From the NCBI RefSeq assembly GCF_003113895.1, contig NZ_BDUD01000001.1:5131530-5195529 (forward strand): a stretch of DNA of 64,000 nt, read 5' to 3'. Every line of letters begins with the position of its first letter. The stretch's first letter is position 1. Of the stretch, positions 1 through 9,850 are shown one piece after another. The DNA comes from Nostoc commune NIES-4072 (lineage in GTDB: Bacteria > Cyanobacteriota > Cyanobacteriia > Cyanobacteriales > Nostocaceae). Both the position numbers and the translations under genes were made by a program. The notes beneath the pieces were generated by a model. It ran no database searches. It worked only from the letters and a program-made list of their open reading frames with translations, and had not been told where the DNA came from.

Positions 1-36
1 TACCCGAATTCAATAAACGAGTACCCGAATTCAATA
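1..36. repeat. Two direct copies of a 21-nt-spaced repeat, cut by the window edge
   Basis: The motif TACCCGAATTCAATA occurs at 1-15 and again at 22-36. The window begins at the motif, so the full copy number is unknown. No gene is seen up to 228, and the rest of that stretch is AT-rich. Confidence 0.6.
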
Positions 37-228
37 TACAGCAGTTTGCTTTTGCACTGAATTCTTTTTTGATAAACGTTTGAATTACGTATAAATTGTT
101 TAATTTGTATCTAAAACATTCAAAAGTTATAGATGATGTTTCACATCTTTACTTAAAAAGATACAAAACATATTTAATTAATTTTATTAAAACAGAAAGT
201 ATCAACTATGAATTGAGGAATCAAAAGC

Positions 229-438
229 ATGACTGCAACCTTCATGAAGCTGCCTAAGTTTCGCAATACTCAATGGGTGAGCTTTATTGGTGGAGAAGGA
301 GTTGTACGCAGCTACACACCTGAATCTGGCACATGGACTTATCTCATTGAGATGGCATTAGGGCTAGAGCCTGACTTTGGCAGAGTTGGTGCAGAAACGA
401 TGATACTCCTCACCGAGTCAGATTTGCAGACGACATAA
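229..438 (+). CDS. Small protein of unknown function, 69 aa
   Basis: I do not recognise a characterised family. The protein is short and soluble, with no membrane segment or signal peptide. A central block (GGEGVVRSYTPESGTWTYL) followed by EMALGLEPDFGRVGAET is rich in Gly, aromatic and acidic residues and looks like a compact beta-rich domain rather than chance translation. GAGG at 214-217 lies about 11 nt before the ATG and could serve as the ribosome-binding site. It stands alone: about 90 nt separate it from the desaturase remnant downstream. The reading is supported by codon usage and the RBS only, so function is open. Confidence 0.6.
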   Translation: MTATFMKLPKFRNTQWVSFIGGEGVVRSYTPESGTWTYLIEMALGLEPDFGRVGAETMILLTESDLQTT

Positions 439-526
439 TCAGGCTTTTAACAAGGCTACAACCTAGTATTCCTCTCATCCGTTAGCTGACTTAGTAGAGT
501 GTCAAGTAAAAGTTGACGCATTAACA

Positions 527-1018
527 ATGCATTTTTTCTGGTGGAGCCATATTCTTTGGATTCTCTATCCCCGCCCTGAATTTTTTGCTACCGACATTTA
601 TCGTAAATATGCTCCCGACTTGGGACGCGATGCGTTTTACTCCTGGCTCGATCGCTATTTCTTACTGCTGCAACTGCCGTTAGGAGTTCTACTGTATCTA
701 CTAGGTGGCTGGTCGTTTGTAGTTTATGGGACGTTTGTCAGGATAGTTTTCCTCTGGCACACAACTTGGTTAATTAACTCAGCGACGCATTTGATTGGGA
801 ATCGAACATTTGAGACCAAAGATGGATCTCGTAATCTCTGGTGGGCAGCACTCCTAACCTTTGGGGAAGGCTGGCACAACAATCACCATGCTTACCCTAA
901 TGTGGCAAAGGCTGGCTGGCAGTGGTGGCAGGTAGATGTAACGTGGTGGGCAATTCAAACACTGAAGACACTGGGGTTAGCCAAAAAAGTGGTAATGCCT
1001 CCTGCGAATCTCAACTGA
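527..1018 (+). pseudogene. C-terminal remnant of a fatty-acid (acyl-lipid) desaturase
   Basis: The frame matches the C-terminal part of DesC-type membrane desaturases, which introduce a double bond into acyl lipids using a di-iron centre held by three histidine boxes. Present are the WWSHILW block at the very start, a hydrophobic hairpin around residues 45-75, the HTTWLINSATH region and the third box HNNHH at 117-121. The first two boxes (HxxxxH and HxxHH), normally upstream, are missing, and no trace of them is seen in the preceding 90 nt. Intact enzymes are about 270-300 aa; this is 163 aa. It therefore cannot bind both irons and is most likely a 5'-deleted pseudogene. The ATG is probably incidental. 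Confidence 0.8.
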
Positions 1019-1116
1019 GGCTCGATTGTATTCAATGACTTTCTAAATATGTTCTTAAACATTTAGAACTTTTACCAGCCGAGTAGCCGCGTGTCATATC
1101 TTGTTAAGGAACTATC

Positions 1117-2037
1117 ATGAAACAACTTGTTATTGCTGAACGCGTATGCCTCATTGGTCATATCGTGTCAATGGTATTTGGATTGGTAGGAATACTAATA
1201 GTTGTACCTAATGCCCAAGTAATTTTGAACTTATCCGAGGTTGGACAAACTGCTATGCAATGGAGTATGGCAGGAGGCGGTGTAGTTTATATGATTTTAG
1301 GCGCGGTAGGTGTTTTCTTGTATGCCACGCGGACTTTGGGTTTAGGTCGCGCTTTGGCATTTCTGTTGCCATCTGTATTTATTTCTCTAGGAAGTGAATT
1401 ACTAGGAACCAGTACTGGTTTTCCATTTGGCCATTATAGTTACCTAAGCGGTTTAGGTTATAAGATTGCAGGTTTAGTCCCATTTACAATTCCCTTGTCG
1501 TGGTTTTATTTGGGATTTGTTTCTTACTTACTAGCACGTGCAGGTTTAGAAGTGGACAAAAAACCCAACTTGTGGCGTCATATAAGTGCGATCGCATTGG
1601 GTGCTTTATTACTAACCTCCTGGGATTTTGTTCTCGATCCCGCAATGAGTCAAACTTCCCTGCCCTTTTGGTATTGGCAACAACCAGGCCCCTTCTTTGG
1701 AATGCCTTACCAAAACTTTGCAGGGTGGCTGGGTACTAGTGCGGTATTTATGACTGTGACTGCACTCTTGTGGAGAAACAATCCAATTAACTGGGATCGA
1801 TACCTGCGGTGGGCTTTGCCAACGCAACTTAATATACCTTTAGCAGTTTATTTAAGTAACTTTGCTTTCGCTACAGTCATGAGCTTAACAGCTGGATTCT
1901 TTGTACCCGTGTTGCTAGGCTTATTACTGGGTGTAACTCCCGCAGTGCTGCTGTGGTTGAAAGGCTCATCTATACCCGGACAAGTTTCCACTGAACAACC
2001 AGAAATCTCTGTAGCTAGAGTTATTGCAGTGAAATGA
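1117..2037 (+). CDS. cruF: Carotenoid hydratase CruF (gamma-carotene 1'-hydroxylase type)
   Basis: CruF adds water across the psi end of monocyclic carotenes and so starts the myxol-glycoside branch of cyanobacterial carotenoids. The 306-aa protein is an integral membrane protein with about seven or eight hydrophobic segments. It shows the family blocks SELLGTSTGFPFGHYSY (about 93-109, with acidic and His residues in a membrane context) and SWDFVLDPAM (168-177, two Asp). Length and topology fit the family. AAGGA at 1106-1110 lies before the ATG. The partner glycosyltransferase gene cruG, often linked, is not in this neighbourhood: the next gene is on the opposite strand. Confidence 0.85.
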   Translation: MKQLVIAERVCLIGHIVSMVFGLVGILIVVPNAQVILNLSEVGQTAMQWSMAGGGVVYMILGAVGVFLYATRTLGLGRALAFLLPSVFISLGSELLGTSTGFPFGHYSYLSGLGYKIAGLVPFTIPLSWFYLGFVSYLLARAGLEVDKKPNLWRHISAIALGALLLTSWDFVLDPAMSQTSLPFWYWQQPGPFFGMPYQNFAGWLGTSAVFMTVTALLWRNNPINWDRYLRWALPTQLNIPLAVYLSNFAFATVMSLTAGFFVPVLLGLLLGVTPAVLLWLKGSSIPGQVSTEQPEISVARVIAVK

Positions 2038-2049
2038 AAGGGCATTGAG

Positions 2050-2145
2050 CATTTGGTATAAGAGGCAGAGGAGCAAAGGGGCAGAGGGGAAAGACTTACT
2101 ACAACTTCTCCTCTGCTCCCTGTTCGCTGCTCTCTGCCCCTTGCC
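2050..2145. repeat. Purine/pyrimidine low-complexity inverted repeat between cruF and the NACHT gene
   Basis: A GGCAGAGGAGCAAAGGGGCA-like arm (about 2064-2090) is mirrored by a CCTCTGCTCCCTGTTC / CTCTGCCCC arm (about 2109-2140). The right arm overlaps the 3' end of the NACHT gene, whose last ten residues (SSEQGAEEKL) are encoded by repeat DNA. The structure could also work as a terminator between two convergent genes. Confidence 0.55.
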
Positions 2146-4426
2146 ATTCCCACTTGGAGAGTTCTTTTATCGGCAATAAACTGGCTTCAATCTCCTGGCG
2201 CACAACGTCTGTGATCTCACAGTTGCTATTAAGGCAATCGATAAGCAACAGATTGGCATCGTAATATTGCTGCAATACTTGCTGTTGCTGTGGGCTGAAA
2301 TGCCAGTGATGCTGAATGTTTTGATGCTTGGCGATCGCAGTTTTTAACTGTTCCATCCAAGCAGGATAACTTGTTTGCCACCATGTTTGAATGCTTTCTC
2401 TACTTTGTTCTGGATCGGGCAGTAGGTCTTTAAGTTCTTGTAAAGCTTGATGTAAGCCAGCATCTTGAACAATTGCTAAAGCACTACTCAGAGCATCGTT
2501 GCACCCATAGACATCGGCAAAATTAGATTCGCATTCCATTACTAGGTTATCTAATACCGCATCCAAAAAAATATCTCGATCGAAGATGCAGACAAAAGCA
2601 AAGTACGGGGTAAGGTGAGGAGTCCTAGCCAGGGCAAGATAAAACGCCCGAATTGCAGCAGGCACAGGAGCAGCGAGAGACTTTTGACTTGTCCAAGTTA
2701 AAAATTTTTGCAAATATGGATCTTGAGCCGCTAGCGCATCAACTTCTTGCTTCATCAACTGCATTAGAAAATCTGCATTCCGCAGCATAGCAACCGTTAA
2801 CAAAAAGATTTCACGCCACCTGGGTTCAGTAATATGAGTCACCAGACGTTCTAACGGTTGTTTTAATGCTTGTAAATTATAACTAGCAACGATTTTTCGA
2901 GCAGTCAGGTATTCTTGAAACGTCAAATAAGAGAAAGAGAAAATCCCCCGCACTCGTTCTGCTAGTAATCCATGTTGCAACTCTATCGCCTGAAGTACCC
3001 CTTTACTATCTAATTCCAATTCCTCTGGTTCTGTGGAGGCATTCGGCAAATCACCGATATAATCGCTAATGTATTGCTCAACAATGCGTTGTTCAAAAAA
3101 GTAATTACCCTGCTCAAATGTCGCGCTAGCAACTTGACTCAGCAACTTAAGTTTTTGTGGTAATAAAAAACCTTCGTACACTTCATCCCGCTCAATTGCT
3201 TTAGTTTCGTCCCATTTCCCCAAGAGCAGGTCTAAACACTGCTTATAAAACGCAGCTTTTTGAGTTGGAAATTTGTTATGATGATGAAAAACCCAGCAGG
3301 CGAGATGCAAAAACAACGGAGTGACAGCAAGTCTTTGAAATTGTAAATTTTCGGGTAAATCTAGTTTCTTAATAAACTCAAATGCCTGTTCTTGTTTATC
3401 CTGAATGTTGGTTTTCGTAACTGCTGTAAACCACTTTTGAGCAAAAGTAACAATTTGATCTTGACTAAAAGGGGCAATTTCAACATCTGTAAAGCGTCTG
3501 AGGTTCAAAGCTTTAGCTGCCGTGCGGCAGGTGACGACAAACATATTCTTTTGATACTTTTCAGATAGTCTGCGAATCTCATTGACGACACCCTTACTCT
3601 GTTCATGGAGTACTTCATCTAATCCATCCAGCAACAGCAACACTCTGCCCTCTAACAACAAAGTTTCCAGCACAGATGGATCTGAAATTCCACAGGTGAA
3701 GAATTCTTTGCAAATATAGTTGAGTAAATGGAACTCTCCTACAACTCTCGCTTCGTCGGCAAAATCTCTTAAGGTGACAAAAATAGGAACCCGATTTTCT
3801 GCAAATCTCCCTCGGTTGCATTGAATCGCCAGATGTTGTAAAAAAGTGGTTTTACCTGCTCCCGGTTTACCCAACACCCGCAGCTTTGAGTAAGTTTGAA
3901 CTGCCGCGATCCCCGCGATTTGCGTCTGGGATACTTCACCTAAACCAAAGCGATCGAATTCTTTTGATGTAAAGTTTTGCAAATCAGCAAACTCTAACCA
4001 CTGAAGGCTGGCAATTTCCTCCAAAATGTTGACATCGATATAAATGTCGTCGATTCTAACGGGGCGAGTAACATCTAATAGCTGCAAAGTGCCGCACTGG
4101 TGTTGAATTTTGTCGAAGCGTTGCGATCGCACTTGTTGTACTAGAGCATCAATATCTAAAAATTCAGCAGTACCAAGTTCTTTTGATTCAGAGAATTCTT
4201 CTGGTGGATTAGCCGCAATCTCCCGCCAATTCAACGACAACACAGAACAAATTTCTATAAAGATATGACGCTCAACGGGACGCCCACTAAAAAACCGCCA
4301 AATTGGTTGGCGAGTCTTTAAGTTAACTTCAAAAGCCAAATCTTCTTGTGTCCACCCTTTATGAGCGAACGCTTTTTTAGCTTGTTGAATCCCGGCGAGG
4401 GATGCTTCGAGCGATCGCTTGACCAT
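2099..4426 (-). CDS. HTH-NACHT STAND NTPase (candidate bNACHT defence protein)
   Basis: This 775-aa protein has an N-terminal XRE-like helix-turn-helix region (about 1-75), a spacer, then a NACHT ATPase with Walker A GKPGAGKTT at 186-194 and Walker B VLLLLDGLDEV at about 262-272. A helical region follows, and the C-terminal ~150 residues (from about 620, including LQQYYDANLLLIDCLNS) resemble the helical C-terminal domain of bacterial NACHT proteins. NACHT proteins are STAND NTPases that oligomerise on sensing a trigger, and some bacterial members protect against phage. No separate effector gene is adjacent, so the HTH part would be either regulator or effector. It is monocistronic, convergent with cruF. 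The start is the ATG at 4426; the last ten residues come from repeat DNA. Confidence 0.85.
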   Translation of the reverse strand: MVKRSLEASLAGIQQAKKAFAHKGWTQEDLAFEVNLKTRQPIWRFFSGRPVERHIFIEICSVLSLNWREIAANPPEEFSESKELGTAEFLDIDALVQQVRSQRFDKIQHQCGTLQLLDVTRPVRIDDIYIDVNILEEIASLQWLEFADLQNFTSKEFDRFGLGEVSQTQIAGIAAVQTYSKLRVLGKPGAGKTTFLQHLAIQCNRGRFAENRVPIFVTLRDFADEARVVGEFHLLNYICKEFFTCGISDPSVLETLLLEGRVLLLLDGLDEVLHEQSKGVVNEIRRLSEKYQKNMFVVTCRTAAKALNLRRFTDVEIAPFSQDQIVTFAQKWFTAVTKTNIQDKQEQAFEFIKKLDLPENLQFQRLAVTPLFLHLACWVFHHHNKFPTQKAAFYKQCLDLLLGKWDETKAIERDEVYEGFLLPQKLKLLSQVASATFEQGNYFFEQRIVEQYISDYIGDLPNASTEPEELELDSKGVLQAIELQHGLLAERVRGIFSFSYLTFQEYLTARKIVASYNLQALKQPLERLVTHITEPRWREIFLLTVAMLRNADFLMQLMKQEVDALAAQDPYLQKFLTWTSQKSLAAPVPAAIRAFYLALARTPHLTPYFAFVCIFDRDIFLDAVLDNLVMECESNFADVYGCNDALSSALAIVQDAGLHQALQELKDLLPDPEQSRESIQTWWQTSYPAWMEQLKTAIAKHQNIQHHWHFSPQQQQVLQQYYDANLLLIDCLNSNCEITDVVRQEIEASLLPIKELSKWEWQGAESSEQGAEEKL

Positions 4427-5022
4427 AGGAGCTTACACACATCAAATAATAATTCTTCAATTTGACATTATTACAACATACGGTTTTGAAACTACTTAGA
4501 AACCAAGTGAGCTATTTTGGCTATTTTTAAATGTTAATGATTTCTTTCAAGCATCTTCAGCCAATATCCTGTAATTGCCTTTTCTCAGTAAGTCGAGTAG
4601 TTAAAGTATTTTTTGTAACTGGATATTGAGTTTTAGAGAAAGTTATTGTATATCTAGTACCTTTAGTGGTACGGCAAGCTTCAAATTTATTGTACAATTA
4701 AGTACTCATAATTATTGTACCACTTCTATACGCTAGTGTACTTGTGTGTAAAGTTAGTTTGTTATAATTAATATTTAAATAAATCAGATTAAGCTAGTTT
4801 TAGATTTTAAATTTTGGATTTTAGATTAAAATCTAAATCTAGAATCTAAAAAAGTTTTCAAATCTCTCCGTTTACGGAGATGAAAAATAAAATTTTCAAT
4901 AGTTAAGCTTCTTTTTTATAAGAAGAGGTTAATCTAAAAGACGCTCCTACGTCGTTAACGCTACGCTATCGCAAATCCAAAATCTAAAATCGAGTGACGA
5001 ACTTTATTGTTTGTGTACACAC
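4427..5022. other. AT-rich intergenic region with dispersed repeats
   Basis: This gap between two minus-strand genes has no supported gene. The segment 4790-4855 is built of TTTTAGATT / AATCTAAA units in both orientations and could fold into a hairpin. Around 4938-4985 lies a small dispersed repeat (CGCTCCTACGTCGTTAACGC) followed by another AATCTAAAAT unit. The promoter of the NACHT gene should lie just above 4427, but I cannot place it with confidence. Confidence 0.5.
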
Positions 5023-5514
5023 CTACAGCTGATAAGAAGCCGTCAAAGCTACCGCCAAAGCATCCGCAGCATCATCCGGCTTAGGAATATCATCTAAATC
5101 CAACTCCCGCGCCACTGCTTCTTGCACTTCCGACTTATCGGCATTGCCATACCCTGTTAAAGCTTGTTTAATTTGAGCAGGAGTAAACTCTACATAAGGA
5201 AGACGACGCTGGCCCAACACTAAAATGACTATACCCCGCGCCTGTGCAACCAGGATTGTACTTGACATCCGATAGAAAAATAGCTTCTCGATCGCAACCA
5301 AATCTGGTTTAAATTCCTCGATCACAGTGTGTAAATCATCAAACAAGGTACATAAGCGCAGTCCCATTTCCACATCTGCCGAAGTTTTGATTACCCCAAA
5401 ATCCAGCATATTTACTGTAGTCTCTGGTATCTTGTTAGGAGTTTGTGTGCAAGTAATTGCCCCAAATCCTAAAATTGCCAGTCCTGGATCTAATCCTAAA
5501 ATTCGTTTTTCCAT
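5023..5514 (-). CDS. ruvC: Holliday junction resolvase RuvC
   Basis: RuvC is the dimeric endonuclease that nicks Holliday junctions brought to it by RuvAB during recombination and repair. From the ATG at 5514 the protein is 163 aa, normal for the family. The four acidic catalytic positions are visible: D9 in LGLDPG, E76 in AIEKLF, and D148 and D151 in DDAADALA. The reading frame extends 17 codons upstream to 5565, but the internal start gives the usual [12 protein letters not shown]-terminus and places no extra residues before the first beta strand. It is divergent from the YvcK-like gene, with a 174-bp spacer that must hold both promoters. Confidence 0.93.
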   Translation of the reverse strand: MEKRILGLDPGLAILGFGAITCTQTPNKIPETTVNMLDFGVIKTSADVEMGLRLCTLFDDLHTVIEEFKPDLVAIEKLFFYRMSSTILVAQARGIVILVLGQRRLPYVEFTPAQIKQALTGYGNADKSEVQEAVARELDLDDIPKPDDAADALAVALTASYQL

Positions 5515-5688
5515 TAAATTCACTTTTATCAAGCTAGGGTATTGTTTAACTAGGAATACTGGCAATTTTGACCACTTGCTCTTAGTCTAATGGGATAGAC
5601 AAATATAATAGTTTCACGCCGAGTGTTTTAAACCAACTGGTGTAAATTTTCTGTTAATTATTGTTTGTAGCACTGCTGTAAATCAGGT

Positions 5689-7101
5689 ATGTCAATTGGT
5701 TTTCTCAGACAAGCCCTCAACGCCCTGCAAAAGCAGTCGCGCTCTCGTACTTCCTATCGGGTTAACCAGTGGTTCAAATGGTTATCCCCTGGACTATCGG
5801 TAAAACGTTGGTTGTTGATCAGTATTGGGGGTGTACTGCTGGCGAGTTTGGGGTTAGCTATCTGGATTAAGCTCACCCCAATTTTTTGGATGATCGAGTT
5901 TTTTAGGAATCTTCTGGGAGTAATCACCAACATTTTACCCAACTATGTTAGTGGGCCTTTGGTGCTGCTTGGCGGCTTGCTGTTAGTGCTTTGGGGGCAA
6001 ACTCGCACTGTCGGCTCAATTACTAAGGTACTAAGAACAGAAGGCGGAGAAGAACTCATCGATGTCTTACTGGCACATCATCGATTGTACCGAGGCCCGA
6101 AAATAGTGGTAATAGGTGGTGGTACCGGACTTTCTATGTTGTTGAGGGGACTCAAAACCTACAGCGCTAATATTACTGCTATTGTTACTGTCGCCGATGA
6201 TGGTGGATCTTCTGGGCGGTTGCGTCAAGAATTTGGAGTGTTACCACCAGGGGATATTCGCAATTGTTTAGCTGCACTAGCAGACGAAGAAAAGTTATTA
6301 ACAGAATTGTTTCAATACCGTTTTCGGGCTGGAGATGGGTTAACGGGTCACAGTTTTGGTAATTTGTTTTTAACGGCAATGAGTGATATTACTGGAGATT
6401 TAGAACAAGCTGTTGCAGCCAGTTCTAAAGTGCTAGCAGTACGGGGACAAGTACTACCAGCAACTCTCAGTGATGTTCGTCTCTGGGCAGAATTAGCCGA
6501 TGGTCGTCGCATTGATGGGGAGTCTAGCATTCCCAAAGCTGGCGGTAAAATCGTTAAAATTGGCTGCATTCCAGCTAATCCTCCAGCAGTACCAGCAGCT
6601 ATTAAGGCAATTAAAGAAGCTGATTACATTATTATTGGCCCAGGTAGCCTTTATACCAGCCTAATTCCTAATTTACTAGTACCAGAAATTGCCGATGCGA
6701 TCGCTCAAACAGATGCCCCCCGTATTTATATCTGCAATATAATGACTCAACCAGGAGAAACTGAAGGATACACTGTTGCAGATCACATCAGAGCAATTGA
6801 TGCTGCTTGTGGGGAAAGACGGTTATTCGATGCTGTACTGATACACAAAAAATCCCCCTCAGAGCAATCACTCATCCGCTACGCCGAACAAAACTCCCAT
6901 CCGGTTTTCCTAGATAGAGAAGCCGTAACTCAGCTAGGACGAAGGATTGTTCCAGCTAATGTTTTGTATGAAGATGAAACGGGTGTTATCCGTCACAATC
7001 CGCAGAAACTAGCACAAGTGTTGTTGCGGTGGTACGGTAGAAGTCAGCCCCTTCGGGGAATTCAAAATTCAAAATTTAAAATTCAAAATGAAGGAAAATA
7101 A
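5689..7101 (+). CDS. YvcK/CofD-like protein (gluconeogenesis-factor family)
   Basis: The family binds UDP-sugars and, in Bacillus, YvcK is needed for growth on gluconeogenic carbon and for cell-wall homeostasis; it is related to CofD, a 2-phospho-L-lactate transferase. Here 470 aa comprise two N-terminal membrane segments (about 40-65 and 78-100) and a cytosolic domain from about 135. Key motifs are [31 protein letters not shown] and [14 protein letters not shown]. The membrane anchor is typical of cyanobacterial members and absent from Bacillus YvcK. The last residues ([13 protein letters not shown]) are encoded by an AATTCAAAATT repeat that has replaced the native C-terminus or stop. tsaE follows after 60 bp. 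Confidence 0.85.
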   Translation: MSIGFLRQALNALQKQSRSRTSYRVNQWFKWLSPGLSVKRWLLISIGGVLLASLGLAIWIKLTPIFWMIEFFRNLLGVITNILPNYVSGPLVLLGGLLLVLWGQTRTVGSITKVLRTEGGEELIDVLLAHHRLYRGPKIVVIGGGTGLSMLLRGLKTYSANITAIVTVADDGGSSGRLRQEFGVLPPGDIRNCLAALADEEKLLTELFQYRFRAGDGLTGHSFGNLFLTAMSDITGDLEQAVAASSKVLAVRGQVLPATLSDVRLWAELADGRRIDGESSIPKAGGKIVKIGCIPANPPAVPAAIKAIKEADYIIIGPGSLYTSLIPNLLVPEIADAIAQTDAPRIYICNIMTQPGETEGYTVADHIRAIDAACGERRLFDAVLIHKKSPSEQSLIRYAEQNSHPVFLDREAVTQLGRRIVPANVLYEDETGVIRHNPQKLAQVLLRWYGRSQPLRGIQNSKFKIQNEGK

Positions 7102-7106
7102 AATTA

Positions 7107-7160
7107 GTCATTAGTCTACACAAAGGACTAATGACTAATAACTAATAACTAATAACTAAT
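7107..7160 (+). repeat. Heptanucleotide tandem repeat (STRR, ACTAATGA / ACTAATA)
   Basis: TTAGTCATTAGTC at the left is followed by GGACTAATGACTAATAACTA and further ACTAATA units up to the tsaE start. STRRs of this type are characteristic of heterocystous cyanobacteria. The left copy is inverted relative to the right, so a hairpin is possible in the spacer between the two genes. Confidence 0.8.
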
Positions 7161-7161
7161 T

Positions 7162-7617
7162 ATGAAAATTTTTCTTGCAGATACAGAGGCGACCCTACGC
7201 TTAGGTATTACTCTCGGTGAATCCCTAACTCCTGGCAGCGTAATTTTACTAGAAGGTGATTTAGGTGCTGGTAAAACTACCCTAGTTCAAGGTATTGGCA
7301 AAGGTTTGGGAATCGCTGAACCTATTGTTAGTCCCACCTTCACCCTGATTAATGAGTATACGGAAGGACGCCTCCCCCTTTACCATCTAGATTTATATCG
7401 GCTAGAACCACAAGAAGTTGCAGCCCTGAATTTAGAAAGTTACTGGGAAGGTGTTGAAGTCATACCAGGAATTGTGGCAGTTGAATGGGCAGAACGATTG
7501 CCCTACAAGCCAGATAGCTATTTAAGTGTGAGCTTGACTTATGGGAATGAGGGCACTCGTCAAGTCGAACTCATCCCATTCAATTGTGCCATTAGCGAAG
7601 TCATTGCCGCGATTTAA
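7162..7617 (+). CDS. tsaE: tRNA threonylcarbamoyladenosine biosynthesis ATPase TsaE
   Basis: TsaE is the P-loop ATPase that works with TsaB and TsaD in making the t6A modification at position 37 of ANN-decoding tRNAs. The 151-aa length is standard. Walker A (GDLGAGKTT, about 32-40) is intact, followed by the family blocks VSPTFTLINEY and the Walker-B-like HLDLYRL. The acidic/aromatic VAVEWAERLP block is near residue 110. The ATG at 7162 immediately follows the STRR, so the native RBS region may have been replaced by repeat DNA. It lies 60 bp behind the YvcK-like gene on the same strand. Confidence 0.93.
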   Translation: MKIFLADTEATLRLGITLGESLTPGSVILLEGDLGAGKTTLVQGIGKGLGIAEPIVSPTFTLINEYTEGRLPLYHLDLYRLEPQEVAALNLESYWEGVEVIPGIVAVEWAERLPYKPDSYLSVSLTYGNEGTRQVELIPFNCAISEVIAAI

Positions 7618-8264
7618 GCTCATCTCCCGACTTAAGTACGAGAAATGTGACTTTCTTGAAAATATGTAATACGAGAAAATTTTTGCAAACAGTCAAGGGA
7701 GAACTCCACACTCGTTCTATCTGCCACTACCACGCTCACCACTGTCAATTACTAACATTGTTATCTCAACCCAGAATAAATTAAAAAATTTTGTAACAGC
7801 AGCTTGATTACTGCAATAATCAGTTAAAAAAACTGATTTAAATGGTCTATAAATGAATAAAATGTAAACTGTTGTTGGGTTAAATAAGAATTTTCACAAA
7901 ACTTAGTCAGCTTAGTTTTACCCGATTGGTTCTCTACTGTCATTAAAAGAACAAATCTGGATTATTTAGCAGCCAAAGCTAGTAGAGATAAGTTAAACAA
8001 CATCAAGCAAGTTATGCAGAAGTTGTCTAACTTTTCCTTATCCTCAATATACCCAAATTAAAGTCATAATATATACACAGAAATACTGAATTATCAAATA
8101 TTTGAAAATTAATTTGAATAGCAATAAATTATTTTATTCACATCTGTAATTAATACTGATATCAATAAATTAAATAAAACATCTCGTATTTATACATAAC
8201 TATCGTATAAATACGAGATGTTTTTTCCTTTACTAATTGATATGAATAAGTCTACGTAGATGCA
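7618..8264. other. Intergenic region between convergent tsaE and patatin genes
   Basis: I find no supported gene here. The stretch is AT-rich, with scattered short frames lacking recognisable protein features. The only clear element is the long terminator hairpin at 8176-8224. Confidence 0.5.
8176..8224. terminator. Perfect 20-bp stem hairpin, probable bidirectional terminator
   Basis: Left arm AAAACATCTCGTATTTATAC (8176-8195) and right arm 8205-8224 are perfect reverse complements around a 9-nt loop. T-runs follow on both strands (TTTTTT at 8221-8226 on plus; TTTTATTTAATTT on minus). It sits 41 bp downstream of the patatin stop and would end that transcript and anything arriving from tsaE. 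Confidence 0.85.
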
Positions 8265-9440
8265 CTAATTATCTTTAATAAAAGAGGCGATCGCCTCCTT
8301 TATCGGAGAACCAGAGTCGTCTCTGGTATAGTATGTAAGACCTTTATCAATGAATGCAGAAGTAGTATTTATTAACTGCTCAATAATCTCCAAACTGGCA
8401 TTATCTATTTCTGGACTGACTTTTTCACCTGTAAATCGGTTTTTTCGCTCTTCTGGAGGTAACACAATGCGAGGATCTTTATAAGTCTCTTCTGGCTTGG
8501 CTTTAAATGTCTCATTTAAGTCAAACTGAAGTCGTAAGTAACGTTTAGAATCGTATCCACCCATAATTTGCCGACAAATAGTACTATCAATCTCAGATGT
8601 AGGTTCCATAAAGATATTAGTAAGATTTTGTATCCAGTCTAAGCCTCTCCATTTACTTATTTGCTTATATTGATATGGTTCACCAGTTTGACCTGTGCCA
8701 ATAGAAAGAATAGAAATATCTTCCAATTGCAGATTATCCAGTTTATATTTTTGCTTAATTATTGGAGAGACTGAAGATTGACTGATCCTCATAACTAAAC
8801 TCAAAGCTGCAAGACAAGGGTTGTTAGCAGAAACTCCTCCATCAATATGTGGGAATTCCCAATCACCAAATTTTTCTTTATCTACAGGTTCTAATTTATA
8901 TGGTGGAAAAAAAGTAGGAGCTGAGGCAGAAGCAGTACATATCTGCCATAAATAACAGTCATCGTACCATCTGTCTCCTAAATCGGGATGGCAATTAGTA
9001 AAAAAGGTTGTATTCCGATATAATGTATCGTATGCAAGAATCAAAATAATCGGTTTTTCAATATCTTTTATTCTTATAGATTTATACGTATCTTTGAGAA
9101 CGCTAATAATTCCATCATGAGAATATTTAGGTGGTGAAAATACATCAAGAATTGATTTGATGATGGACGGCAAGTTTTTATAGCGTTCTTTTCTATCTAG
9201 CGGGAATATATCTTGACCTCTATCTTTATAGAGTTTAATGAGTTCATGGCTCTCCTTTCCTAAAGCGATCGCTCCTGCTAACATTGAACCAGTGGAAGTG
9301 CCAGAAATCAAATCAAAATATTCGTATAAAAAGTTTCCTTTGCCCTGGTTTCTAATTTCTTGTTCTACTTCTTGAAGTATTCGTGCTGCAACGACTCCGC
9401 GAATACCGCCACCATCTAAAGCTAAAATTTTGAAGGACAT
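8265..9440 (-). CDS. Patatin-like phospholipase
   Basis: Patatin-like enzymes are lipid acyl hydrolases with a Ser-Asp dyad. The 391-aa protein carries the oxyanion-hole motif DGGGIRG (9-15), the nucleophile elbow GTSTG (47-51, Ser49) and the catalytic Asp in HIDGGVSANNP (D200). The C-terminal ~150 residues are helical and contain no recognisable extra domain, and no signal peptide is present. It is monocistronic with a strong terminator downstream. Similar patatins occur as effectors in CBASS anti-phage systems (CapV), but no nucleotidyltransferase partner is nearby, so a general lipase role is as likely. The ATG at 9440 gives the usual MSFKILALDGGG start. Confidence 0.9.
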   Translation of the reverse strand: MSFKILALDGGGIRGVVAARILQEVEQEIRNQGKGNFLYEYFDLISGTSTGSMLAGAIALGKESHELIKLYKDRGQDIFPLDRKERYKNLPSIIKSILDVFSPPKYSHDGIISVLKDTYKSIRIKDIEKPIILILAYDTLYRNTTFFTNCHPDLGDRWYDDCYLWQICTASASAPTFFPPYKLEPVDKEKFGDWEFPHIDGGVSANNPCLAALSLVMRISQSSVSPIIKQKYKLDNLQLEDISILSIGTGQTGEPYQYKQISKWRGLDWIQNLTNIFMEPTSEIDSTICRQIMGGYDSKRYLRLQFDLNETFKAKPEETYKDPRIVLPPEERKNRFTGEKVSPEIDNASLEIIEQLINTTSAFIDKGLTYYTRDDSGSPIKEAIASFIKDN

Positions 9441-9850
9441 AGCAATTCTATTTGATTATTTCTATGGTTATCGAACAGAATTCAGGAGTCAGTTGTCAGA
9501 ATGGGCTAAACCTTAGCTATCCGCTAACAGAATTAATTTTGGCAGAAATTGCGGATAGAGAGGCTGCGCCTTAAGCGTAGCTATGAGCAACGCAGGAGCG
9601 ATTAAAGTTTTGACTTGAAACCCTTATAAATAAATTTAGAGTTTCAAGTTGCCATCTCTAATACAGCGACTAGTCAATACCCTTGGGTTAAAAGGTAAAG
9701 GAAAAAAATAAGGATTGTCGTCCCCAATTTTAGCTTTAACCAAACGGCATTGATCTAGTCTTAACTTGGGATAGATGAAAATCTTGCCAGTTCAAGTATG
9801 GCTTTGATGTCTAATTATTGGTCTACTACATAAGCTTAAATAAATATTTC
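9441..9850. other. Intergenic region with a small dispersed repeat
   Basis: This 410-bp gap contains no supported gene. Around 9570-9605 there is a GCTGCGCCTTAAGCGTAGC unit typical of Nostoc small dispersed repeats. GTTTTGACTTGAAACCC and GAGTTTCAAGTTGCC at 9608-9655 form a weak inverted repeat. Confidence 0.45.

Noticed and set aside
8265..9440. CBASS effector (CapV-like patatin)
   Set aside because: No CD-NTase, HORMA/TRIP13 or E1/E2-JAB genes lie nearby, so a defence role cannot be supported from context.
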